Origin: Deltaproteobacteria bacterium
GTDB lineage: Bacteria; Myxococcota_A; Polyangia; Haliangiales; JADYYK01
NCBI GenBank assembly: GCA_020853705.1
Contig: JADYYK010000137.1
Coordinates: 1 to 64,000, forward strand
Length of the DNA stretch: 64,000 nt
Reading direction: 5' to 3'
Below the pieces are notes generated by a model, which was not told where the DNA came from, searched no databases, and saw only the letters and a list, made by a program, of their open reading frames with translations. The position numbers and the translations under genes were made by a program. Below are positions 52,337 through 60,586 of this stretch, piece after piece (positions within the stretch are counted from its first letter, which is position 1; the number at the start of each line of letters is the position of its first letter).

Positions 52337-54100
52337 TCAACGTTTGGCCAGCCTGTCCCCTTCCCGTGCGGCGCGCAACATCTCTGCAGCATGCTCCCGG
52401 GTCTTGGCGGTGATCTTGACCCCTCCCAGCATGCGCGCCACCTCCTCCTCACGCTCGCCGTCGCCCAGCCGGGTCACCGAGGTCGCGGTGCGCCCCGCCG
52501 ACTCGCGCTTCTGCACCAGGAAGTGCGCGTCCGCGAAGGCCGCGATCTGCGCCAGATGGGTGATGCACACGACCTGCCCGTGGGCTGCCACCTTGGCCAG
52601 CTCGCGCCCCACCACCTCTGCCACGCCGCCGCCGATGCCGGCGTCGACCTCGTCGAACAGGTAGGTCGTCACCGCGTCGGCCCGCGCCAGCACCCGCTTG
52701 AGCGCCAGCATGACGCGCGACAGCTCGCCGCCCGAGGCCACCTTGCTGAGCGGGCGCAGCTCCTCCCCCAGGTTGGCTGACAGCATCAGCTCGACGCGGT
52801 CCCAGCCCGCCGGCCCCATGCGCTTGCCGGTGTCACACAGCTCGGGCGCGTCGCCCTCGCGCGGCAGCCGGGGTTCGATGCGCACGTCCAGCTTGGCGCC
52901 CTTCATGCCCAGGCTGCCCAGCCCCTGGGTGGTGCGCCGGGCCAGATCGCGCCCCGCGGCCAGGCGCGCCTCCGACAGCTTGGCGTGGGTCTCCAGCGCC
53001 GCCTTGCGCGCGCTGACCACGGCCTTGCCGAGCTCGGCCCGGCGCTCGTCCCGGCGCTCGAAGTTGCCCAGCTCCTCGGCCATCTCGGCGCGTCGTTCCA
53101 GCACCGCGGCCACGGTGCCGGCGCCGCCCGGCCCGCTGGCGTGCTTGCGCACCATGCGTCCGATCAGCGCCAGCCGGTCCTCGACCTCGCCCAGGCGGCC
53201 CGGATCATCCTGGATCTTCTCGCCATACCTGCGCAGCGCCTCGGCGGCGTCATCGACCTCGACGCGCGCGCGTTCGAGCTGCTCCACCATGGGCCCGAGC
53301 TGCGCGTCGATCGCCGCCAGCGGCGAGAGCTCGCGCAACACCCCCGCGAGCCGGTCACTGACCGCCTCGTCACCGGCATACAGCACGTCCACTGCCATGC
53401 CGGAGACCGCGGTCAGCCGCTCCGCCGCGCGCAGCCGGTCGCGCTCCGCGGCCAGCGTGGTCTCTTGCCCCGCCACCAGCTTGGCGTCGTCGATCTCGCG
53501 CACCTGGAAGCGCAGCCAGTCCTCACGCTCGGCCCGGCGCCCCTCGGCCCCGGCCTCGTCACTCAGCGCGGCCACCGCTGCGCGCAGCGCCTCGTAGCGC
53601 TCGGCACACTCGGCGCGCGTGGACTCCAGCCCGGCGAAGGCGTCGAGCACCTCCAGGTGGCGCACCGGATCGGTCAGGCTCTGGTGTTCGTGCTGCCCGG
53701 CCACGTCGATGAGCGGGGCGATGACCTCGGCCAGGGTGGCCGCGGTGGCCAGCGCACCATTGATGAAGACCTTGCCGCGCCCGGTGCGCTGCAGCACGCG
53801 GCGCACCAGCAGGGTGCTGCCATCCGACTCGATCCCGGCCGCGTCCAGCCGCGCCGCCACCCCGCGCGCCAGCTTGCCCCCGGCGTCGCCGAGGTCGAAC
53901 ACCGCCTCGACCCGGGCCTCGTCCACGCCGGTGCGGATCCAGTCCGCGCTGGCCCGCCCGCCACGCAGGAGCCCCACCGCATCGACCACGATGGACTTGC
54001 CCGCCCCGGTCTCACCCGTGAGCACGTTCATCCCCGCCGCGAGCTCCACGGTCAGCTCATCGACGATCGCGAACCCTCGAATCCGCAGCTGCGCCAGCAC
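52337..54100 (-). CDS. recN: DNA repair protein RecN
   Basis: SMC-like ATPase for double-strand-break repair, 587 residues. Walker A GETGAGKS, N-terminal LRIRGFAIVDELTVEL, long Ala/Glu-rich coiled coil, signature VASGGELSRVMLALK, Walker B YLFDEVDAGIGG and the H-loop CITHLAQIA are all present. The GTG at 54100 is 6 nt from TAGGCT (minus strand, 54107-54112) and has no Shine-Dalgarno, so the message is likely leaderless. It lies 61 nt after nadK, a common neighbour. Confidence 0.96.
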   Translation of the reverse strand: MLAQLRIRGFAIVDELTVELAAGMNVLTGETGAGKSIVVDAVGLLRGGRASADWIRTGVDEARVEAVFDLGDAGGKLARGVAARLDAAGIESDGSTLLVRRVLQRTGRGKVFINGALATAATLAEVIAPLIDVAGQHEHQSLTDPVRHLEVLDAFAGLESTRAECAERYEALRAAVAALSDEAGAEGRRAEREDWLRFQVREIDDAKLVAGQETTLAAERDRLRAAERLTAVSGMAVDVLYAGDEAVSDRLAGVLRELSPLAAIDAQLGPMVEQLERARVEVDDAAEALRRYGEKIQDDPGRLGEVEDRLALIGRMVRKHASGPGGAGTVAAVLERRAEMAEELGNFERRDERRAELGKAVVSARKAALETHAKLSEARLAAGRDLARRTTQGLGSLGMKGAKLDVRIEPRLPREGDAPELCDTGKRMGPAGWDRVELMLSANLGEELRPLSKVASGGELSRVMLALKRVLARADAVTTYLFDEVDAGIGGGVAEVVGRELAKVAAHGQVVCITHLAQIAAFADAHFLVQKRESAGRTATSVTRLGDGEREEEVARMLGGVKITAKTREHAAEMLRAAREGDRLAKR

Positions 54101-54161
54101 CCGCGCAGCCTAGCACCCCCCCCTGACACAAGGCACCACCCAACACCAGCAGGACCACCAG

Positions 54162-55052
54162 CTACGCCATGCGCTCGCCGCCACCCCAGCCCAGCTTGCC
54201 CCGCAGCACCTCGAAGGTGCTGACCCCCGGCGTGGCCAGCAGCTTCAGCGGCCGCGGCGCCCGCGTCATCTCGACCCGGTCACCCTTGCGGAACGGCCGC
54301 GCCCACTGCCCGTCCAGCGTCAGCATCACGCTGGCCGCCTCGCCCACCACCTCGACCGTGAGCAGCTCGTCGACCCCCACCACCAGCGGCCGGTTGGTCA
54401 GCGTGTGCGGACAGATCGGGGTCAGCACCATCGCGCTCACGGTGGGATACACGATGGGCCCGCCCGCCGACAGGTTGTAGGCCGTCGACCCGGTCGGGGT
54501 GCTCACGATGAGGCCGTCGGCGCGGTACGTGGTGATGCGCGCCCCCGCCAGCCAGGTGTCGAGCTCGATGAGCCGGGCCATCGCGCTCTGCGAGATGACG
54601 GCGTCATTGATGACCGCGCGGGTCACGACCTCGTCCTTGTCGCGGCTGCGCAGGCGGACCTGGATGCGGGTGCGCTCGTCCACACGCAGCTCGCCCGCCA
54701 GCGCCGCCTTCAGCGTGGCGCGCGCCTCCGGCGCACCGCACGTGGTCAGGAAGCCGAGCCGCCCCAGGTTGACGCCCAGCACCGGCACGCCCTGGTCGGC
54801 CACCAGCCCGGCGCCATACAGCAGCGTGCCGTCGCCGCCCAGCACCACCAGCAGCTCGACCGCCTCGCCGAGCTCGGCCTCCGACACCAGCTCGACCTCG
54901 GGCACCGCGGCCAGCACCACCGCGGTCACCGTCGGCTCGCTGCTCAGCATCACCGGGCGCACCCCCAGCTCGCACAGCCAGCCCGCCAGCTCGCGCGCGA
55001 GGCTCACCGCCTCAGGCTTGTCCCGCTTCACGATGACCCCGACGCGGCGCAC
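54162..55052 (-). CDS. nadK: NAD kinase
   Basis: Phosphorylates NAD to NADP, 296 residues. The catalytic GGDGT motif (LVVLGGDGTLLYGA), the NE/D motif region and TPTGSTAYNLSAGGPIV are all present, and the C-terminus has the usual beta-strand with LDGQ. GTG 55052 lies 6 nt after the stop of the FHA-GGDEF gene, so both are made from one message. Confidence 0.96.
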   Translation of the reverse strand: MRRVGVIVKRDKPEAVSLARELAGWLCELGVRPVMLSSEPTVTAVVLAAVPEVELVSEAELGEAVELLVVLGGDGTLLYGAGLVADQGVPVLGVNLGRLGFLTTCGAPEARATLKAALAGELRVDERTRIQVRLRSRDKDEVVTRAVINDAVISQSAMARLIELDTWLAGARITTYRADGLIVSTPTGSTAYNLSAGGPIVYPTVSAMVLTPICPHTLTNRPLVVGVDELLTVEVVGEAASVMLTLDGQWARPFRKGDRVEMTRAPRPLKLLATPGVSTFEVLRGKLGWGGGERMA

Positions 55053-55058
55053 GCGGCC

Positions 55059-55946
<888 letters not shown>

Positions 55947-55987
55947 GCGTGCTGGGCGATCCAGGGCGGCAGATCGCCGCTTTCCCC

Positions 55988-56016
55988 ATTTGGCACGCAG
56001 ACGCCGCGACTGTCAA
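55988..56016 (-). promoter_or_regulatory. promoter of the FHA-GGDEF/nadK unit
   Basis: On the minus strand TTGACA (complement of 56011-56016) and CCAAAT (complement of 55988-55993) are 17 bp apart. The -35 is a perfect consensus, the -10 weak, which fits an activator-helped promoter. Confidence 0.5.
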
Positions 56017-56109
56017 TGTAAGCACCTATCGGGACGTGTCGGACTCTGCAGCGCGGAGGCGCCTTGGCGGGGGTTGGCTGCTGTCAGAGCCCCGTGATAA
56101 GCAGCCAGC

Positions 56110-56982
56110 ATGACCACGGTGCTCAGCGACCAGATCCCGGCGGCGCCGTTCGAGCTGCGCGGCCGAGGTGGCATGGGCCATGACACGGCTCGCACCGGCA
56201 TCCTGTGTGTGCACGGCTTCACCGGCACCCCGTTCGAGGTGCGCTGGTTCGGGGAGGAGCTGCATCGCCGCGCCGGGTACGAGGTGCTGGGCATCCGCCT
56301 GGCCGGCCATGGCACCGACGTCGACGCGCTGGAGGACACCCGCTGGCGCGACTGGTTCGCCTCGGTCGAGACTGGCTTCGACGAGCTGGCGTCCCGCTGT
56401 GACCGGGTCGTCATCGCCGGGATCTCGCTGGGTTCCCTGCTGGGGCTGGAGCTTGCGCGCCGACGCGGGCGCAAGGTGGCGGCGCTGATCGCGATGGCCA
56501 CCCCGCTGTGGCTGCCCCCGGTGACCACCGCGGCGATCCGGGCCGCCAGCGCGCCGCTGTGGCAGCGCCTGCTGGGGCGCCGACGCCTCAAGGCGGTGCC
56601 CAAGCTGGGCGGCGGCTCGGATATCCGCGACGCGGAGATGAAGGCCAGGAACCCGGCGCTCCCGCGGATGCCGATCCTGCCGCTGGCCAGCCTGCTCGAT
56701 CTGGCGGCGCTGGTGCGCCTCGGGCTGGAGGACGTGGTCAGCCCGGTGCTGGTGGCGCACGGCAAGCGCGACCACACCGCCCCGCCGGCGTGCGCCGACG
56801 AACTCTACAAGCGGCTGTCGGCGCGCACCCGCTGGCAGCCCGACGCGCGCACCGAACAGCTCATGCTGGCGGAGAGCTTCCACGTCATCACCATCGATCT
56901 CGAGCGCGACATCCTGGTCGACCGCACGCTGTCGTTCCTGGAGGACGTGCTCGGCACCGCACCCGTGAAGGAGTCCGCATGA
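56110..56982 (+). CDS. alpha/beta-hydrolase, carboxylesterase or monoacylglycerol-lipase type
   Basis: 290-residue hydrolase of the Est30/monoglyceride-lipase group. It has the oxyanion motif GILCVHGFTGTPFE, nucleophile elbow AGISLGS (Ser in G-I-S-L-G), acid Asp in HGKRDHTAPP and catalytic His in AESFHVITID. Its stop overlaps the glycerol kinase start (ATGA, 56979-56982). This context makes an acylglycerol substrate plausible, releasing glycerol for phosphorylation. No promoter was assigned. Confidence 0.85.
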   Translation: MTTVLSDQIPAAPFELRGRGGMGHDTARTGILCVHGFTGTPFEVRWFGEELHRRAGYEVLGIRLAGHGTDVDALEDTRWRDWFASVETGFDELASRCDRVVIAGISLGSLLGLELARRRGRKVAALIAMATPLWLPPVTTAAIRAASAPLWQRLLGRRRLKAVPKLGGGSDIRDAEMKARNPALPRMPILPLASLLDLAALVRLGLEDVVSPVLVAHGKRDHTAPPACADELYKRLSARTRWQPDARTEQLMLAESFHVITIDLERDILVDRTLSFLEDVLGTAPVKESA

Positions 56983-58460
56983 GCGACCTGATTCTGGCGC
57001 TGGACCAGGGCACCACCGGCTCGACGGCGCTGCTGCTCGACCGCGCCCTGGCGGTGCGCGGCAAGGCGACCGTGGACTTCCCGCAGATCTTCCCGCAGCC
57101 CGGCTGGGTCGAGCACGATCCCGAGGCCATCTGGGGCTCCATGCTGGCCGCGGTCAGGCGCGCGCTGGAGGTGGCCGGCGCGGCGCCCGGCGCGGTCCGC
57201 GCCATCGGCATCACCAACCAGCGCGAGACCACGCTGGTGTGGGATCGCGCCACCGGGACACCGCGGCGCAGCGCCATCGTGTGGCAGGACCGGCGCACCG
57301 CCGACCGCTGCGCCGCGCTGAAGGCGGCCGGCCACGAGGCCATGGTCCGGCGCAAGACCGGCCTTTTGCTGGATCCCTACTTCTCGGGCACCAAGCTGGC
57401 CTGGATGCTGGACGCCGATCCGGGGCTGCGGCGCGACGCCGAGGCCGGCAAGGTGGCGTTCGGGACGGTGGACTCGTTCCTGGTGGCGCGGCTGTCGGGC
57501 GGCGCGGTGCACGTGACCGATCCGTCCAATGCGTCACGCACCCTGCTGTTCGATCTGAACACCCTGGCCTGGGACGACGAGCTGTGCGCCCTGCTGACGG
57601 TGCCGCGCGCCATGCTGCCCGAGGTGCGCGCCTCGGCCGAGGTCTATGCCCTGACCAAGGGCGTGCCCGGGCTGCCCGACGGCATCCCCATCGCCGCCAT
57701 CGCGGGTGATCAGCAGAGCGCGCTGTTCGGCCAGGCCTGCTTCCAGCCTGGCGACGCCAAGTGCACCTATGGCACCGGGGCCTTCCTGCTGATGAACACC
57801 GGCAGCAAGCCGGTGGCGTCGCAGCGCGGCCTGCTGACGACGGTGGCGTGGAAGCTGCCGGATGGTGAGGTCGCGTACGCGCTGGAGGGGTCGGCCTTCA
57901 TCGCGGGCGCCGCGGTGCAGTGGCTGCGTGACGGCCTCGGCATCATCGGCAGCGCGGCCGAGATCGAGGCGCTGGCGATGTCGGTCCCCGACGCCGGCGG
58001 CGTCACCGTGGTGCCGGCCTTCGCGGGGCTGGGCGCGCCACACTGGCGACCGGAGGCGCGCGGCATCATCACGGGCCTGACGCGCGGCACCACGCGGGCC
58101 CACCTGGCGCGCGCCACCCTGGAGGGCATGGCGCTGCAGATCGCCGACCTCCTGAGCGCCTGTGTCGCCGACGCCGGACGACCGCTGACCAGCCTCAAGG
58201 TGGACGGCGGCGCCTCGGCCAACGATCTGTTGATGCAGTTCCAGGCCGACATCCTGGGCACGCCGATCTCGCGGCCGGCCTCGGTCGAGACCACCGCGAT
58301 GGGTGCCGCCTTCCTGGCCGGGCTGGCCACCAAGGTGTGGCCGTCCAAGGCCGCCATCGCCGACGCCTGGCGCGAGCAGAAGCGCTTCACCCCGAGGATG
58401 CCAGAGGCCGAGCGCGAGGCCCACCTCGCGCGCTGGAGATCAGCCGTCGCCAAGGCCTGA
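56979..58460 (+). CDS. glpK: glycerol kinase
   Basis: Phosphorylates glycerol to glycerol-3-phosphate, 493 residues. FGGY-family ASKHA fold: LILALDQGTTGSTALL phosphate-binding loop, RAIGITNQRETTLVWDRATG, ADQQ-like IAGDQQSALFGQ, CTYGTGAFLLMNTG and LKVDGGASANDLLMQFQADI. The ATG at 56979 has AAGGAG upstream and overlaps the hydrolase stop, so the two are a coupled lipid-glycerol unit. No glpF, glpD or glpR nearby. Confidence 0.96.
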   Translation: MSDLILALDQGTTGSTALLLDRALAVRGKATVDFPQIFPQPGWVEHDPEAIWGSMLAAVRRALEVAGAAPGAVRAIGITNQRETTLVWDRATGTPRRSAIVWQDRRTADRCAALKAAGHEAMVRRKTGLLLDPYFSGTKLAWMLDADPGLRRDAEAGKVAFGTVDSFLVARLSGGAVHVTDPSNASRTLLFDLNTLAWDDELCALLTVPRAMLPEVRASAEVYALTKGVPGLPDGIPIAAIAGDQQSALFGQACFQPGDAKCTYGTGAFLLMNTGSKPVASQRGLLTTVAWKLPDGEVAYALEGSAFIAGAAVQWLRDGLGIIGSAAEIEALAMSVPDAGGVTVVPAFAGLGAPHWRPEARGIITGLTRGTTRAHLARATLEGMALQIADLLSACVADAGRPLTSLKVDGGASANDLLMQFQADILGTPISRPASVETTAMGAAFLAGLATKVWPSKAAIADAWREQKRFTPRMPEAEREAHLARWRSAVAKA

Positions 58461-58496
58461 GCGGCGCCGGCCGGCGCTCGTCTCGCCTCCCGGGCC

Positions 58497-58562
58497 CTAC
58501 CGGGGCTCAGGCCGGGGCTCTACCGGGGCTCAGGCCGGGGCTCTACCGGGGCTCAGGCCGGG
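58497..58562. repeat. 23-bp minisatellite
   Basis: 2.9 copies of a 23-bp unit (beginning CTACCGGGGCTCAGGCCGGG) lie just after glpK. The third copy overlaps the 3' end of the convergent gene at 58553, whose stop codon lies within it. Confidence 0.9.
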
Positions 58563-59197
58563 ATGCCCAGCTGGGCTTCCGGCCAGGTGTACGCCAGCGA
58601 GGCCTCGTCGTCGGACAGCGCCAGCGGGGCGACCAGCAGGGTGGCGCCCTTGCCGCCCAGCGCGGGCTGCGGGGTGCCGCACAGCACGACCTCGTCGCCG
58701 GCGCTGAGGGTGTGCTCGCGGACGCGGCCGGCCGGGGGCAGCGGCTGCTCCAGCAGCAGCGCGAGGGCGTCGCGCTGGCCCACCGTCATGGTCGCCAGAT
58801 CGAGCAGGTGGACATGCTCGGACCGCACCGCGGTCACGCGCGCGGTGGCGAGATCCACCTGGGCGCTGGCGTCGCCGTCGCGCAGCACGGCGGGCACGCC
58901 GCGGACGACCTCATGCACCTCCTGCCAGGCGTCGTCGGCGAACAGCTCGTCGACCACGACCCGGGTCCACAGCACGTCACGCTCGGTCAGGGCGGCGCGC
59001 AGCTGACCGCCCGCGGGCTCCAGCACGCCCTTGACCTTGCTGGTGATGCGGCGCTGGCCGAGGGCGGCGGCGCCCAGCGGGCGCGAGCGCCGCGCGAACG
59101 CCCAGCCCGACAGCCACAGCACCGCGAACCCCAGCGCCCCCAGCCCCAGCACCGAGAGCACCACGATCACACCGGTCGGAGTCAGCCAGGTCAGCAC
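58553..59197 (-). CDS. membrane protein with GIDE-like domain
   Basis: 214 residues if started at GTG 59197, chosen because TATAAT (59205-59210 on the minus strand) lies 7 nt upstream, a leaderless arrangement. One N-terminal membrane helix (VIVVLSVLGLGALGFAVLWL), then a soluble domain with G..LEPAGGQLRAALTERDVLWTRVVVDE- and EHTLSAGDEVVLCGTP-type patterns. These resemble the GIDE domain of bacterial MULAN-like proteins, a weak match by eye. The RING finger of eukaryotic relatives is absent. It is divergent from the sigma gene at 59348. Confidence 0.6.
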   Translation of the reverse strand: MLTWLTPTGVIVVLSVLGLGALGFAVLWLSGWAFARRSRPLGAAALGQRRITSKVKGVLEPAGGQLRAALTERDVLWTRVVVDELFADDAWQEVHEVVRGVPAVLRDGDASAQVDLATARVTAVRSEHVHLLDLATMTVGQRDALALLLEQPLPPAGRVREHTLSAGDEVVLCGTPQPALGGKGATLLVAPLALSDDEASLAYTWPEAQLGIPA

Positions 59198-59204
59198 GAG
59201 CGGC

Positions 59205-59257
59205 ATTATACGAATGCCCGGCAAAATGTCCCCCCGCCTGGCGAAAGCCACCAGGCG
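59205..59257. promoter_or_regulatory. divergent intergenic region between the GIDE-like and sigma genes
   Basis: It holds the TATAAT of the minus-strand gene (59205-59210) and an inverted repeat CGCCTGG/CCAGGCG with a 9-nt loop (59235-59257). The remaining DNA up to 59347 is noticeably less GC-rich than its surroundings, as expected for a promoter zone; no second -10 was assigned with confidence. Confidence 0.5.
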
Positions 59258-59347
59258 AAAACAACCCCGACGCAGCGCACCGAACCCACAGCCCCAAGAA
59301 ACATATCGGGATACATGCGCTTACAAAAAGCTTCCCTGGAAAAGGCG

Positions 59348-60034
59348 ATGGCACCTTCGTTGCTAAACAACTCGGCCATGACCAAGACCATCGCTTCTTG
59401 CCAGGTTCGCACCGCCACCATCGACCTGCGTGCGCTGACGGACCTGGACCTGCTGGGTGAGGTGCTCGCCCGCAGCAACGATGCCTGGAACGAGTTTGTG
59501 CGCCGCTTCCGCGGCCTCATCTACCGCTGCGTGTCCAAGGTCATCTGCAAGTACGAGTCGGTCCTGGCCTCCGAGGACATCAACGAGATCTTCGCCGAGG
59601 TGCTGTTCAACCTGATGCGCGACGACATGCGCAAGCTGCGCGCCTACGACCCCAACCGTGGCTCCAAGCTGGGCTCGTGGATTGGCCTTCTGTCCATCAA
59701 CACCGCCTATGACTACCTGCGCGTCACCACGCGCCGCCCCATCCTGGACCGCATCGACGGCGCCCCCGAGGGTGAGACCACCCGCGACCCGCTCGACGAC
59801 GTCCTGGAGAAGGAGCGCTGGGTCTACCTCGAGGGCATGCTGAAGGACTTCTCGGAGCGCGACCGCGACTTCGTGGCGCTGTACTACGGCTCCGGCATGG
59901 AGCCCGAGCAGATCGCCGAGAAGATGCAGATCTCGATCAAGACGGTCTACTCCAAGAAGAACAAGATCCGGAACCGCCTGGTGTCGCTGGTCAAGCACGC
60001 CCCGCCCGACTCGCCCATCGCGCTCGCGGCGTAA
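59348..60034 (+). CDS. RNA polymerase sigma-70-family factor
   Basis: 228 residues from ATG 59348 (AAAAGG upstream); ATG 59378 is an alternative. Region 2: DAWNEFVRRFRGLIYRCVSKV and LGSWIGLLSINTAYDYLRV. Region 4: ERDRDFVALYYGSGMEPEQI and an HTH with SIKTVYSKKNKIRNRLVSLV. ECF-like in size; no anti-sigma gene is adjacent, so it is probably controlled otherwise. It is divergent from the GIDE-like gene and convergent with the GNAT gene. Confidence 0.85.
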   Translation: MAPSLLNNSAMTKTIASCQVRTATIDLRALTDLDLLGEVLARSNDAWNEFVRRFRGLIYRCVSKVICKYESVLASEDINEIFAEVLFNLMRDDMRKLRAYDPNRGSKLGSWIGLLSINTAYDYLRVTTRRPILDRIDGAPEGETTRDPLDDVLEKERWVYLEGMLKDFSERDRDFVALYYGSGMEPEQIAEKMQISIKTVYSKKNKIRNRLVSLVKHAPPDSPIALAA

Positions 60035-60068
60035 TTCACCACCCCGCCCCGCAGCACCCTCCCCTCAG

Positions 60069-60548
60069 CTACAGCGGCTTGGTCATGTGGACGAAGTGCG
60101 CCGGCCGGCGCAGCTTGCCAGTGTCCTTGAACGCGCTCGAGCCGCTCTCGCGATAGCCCAGGCTGGCGTAATACGCCGGCAGCTCCTCGCGCAGGTTGAC
60201 GATCTTGAGGTCCATGTGGCGGGCGCCCTCGGCCTTGCACAGCGCCTCGGCGTGGGCCACCAGGGAGCGCCCGAGGCCGGCGCGCTGGTGCCCGGGCGCG
60301 ATCGACAGCAGGCCGAAGTAGCCGCGGTCGCCCTCGCGCTGGATGTAGACCACGCCCAGCAGGGCGCCGTCGGCGTCAGCGTCGTCCACGGCGCACAGGA
60401 AGCGGCCGGCCGCCATCAGCCCGGCGACCTCGGCGTCATGGGTGCGATCGCCGTCGATGAAGAAGTCCTCGACCCGGAAGGCGGCATTGATGAGGGTCGC
60501 GATGGCGGGTGCGTCGCCGGCGCCGGCGACCCGGAAGCTGGGAGACAT
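60069..60548 (-). CDS. GNAT-family N-acetyltransferase
   Basis: 159 residues. The acetyl-CoA binding motif is clear (YFGLLSIAPGHQRAGLGRSLVAHAE, with the Q/RxxGxG/A core QRAGLG), followed by a family C-terminus (YYASLGYRESGS). The acceptor is unknown. Leaderless start: the ATG at 60548 is 7 nt from TACCCT (60556-60561, minus strand). Confidence 0.9.
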   Translation of the reverse strand: MSPSFRVAGAGDAPAIATLINAAFRVEDFFIDGDRTHDAEVAGLMAAGRFLCAVDDADADGALLGVVYIQREGDRGYFGLLSIAPGHQRAGLGRSLVAHAEALCKAEGARHMDLKIVNLREELPAYYASLGYRESGSSAFKDTGKLRRPAHFVHMTKPL

Positions 60549-60586
60549 CGCGCGCAGGGTACCAGGACTGCCTGTAAACTGCCGCC
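60549..60586. promoter_or_regulatory. 38-nt divergent promoter region with two leaderless -10 boxes
   Basis: TACCCT (minus strand, 60556-60561) is 7 nt before the GNAT start, and TAAACT (60575-60580) is 6 nt before the TPR-gene start. The gap has no room for a leader or Shine-Dalgarno on either side, and the -35 of each would lie near or within the opposite gene's start. Confidence 0.7.

Noticed and set aside
58497..58562. Possible CRISPR remnant
   Set aside because: The 23-bp units are directly tandem with no spacers.
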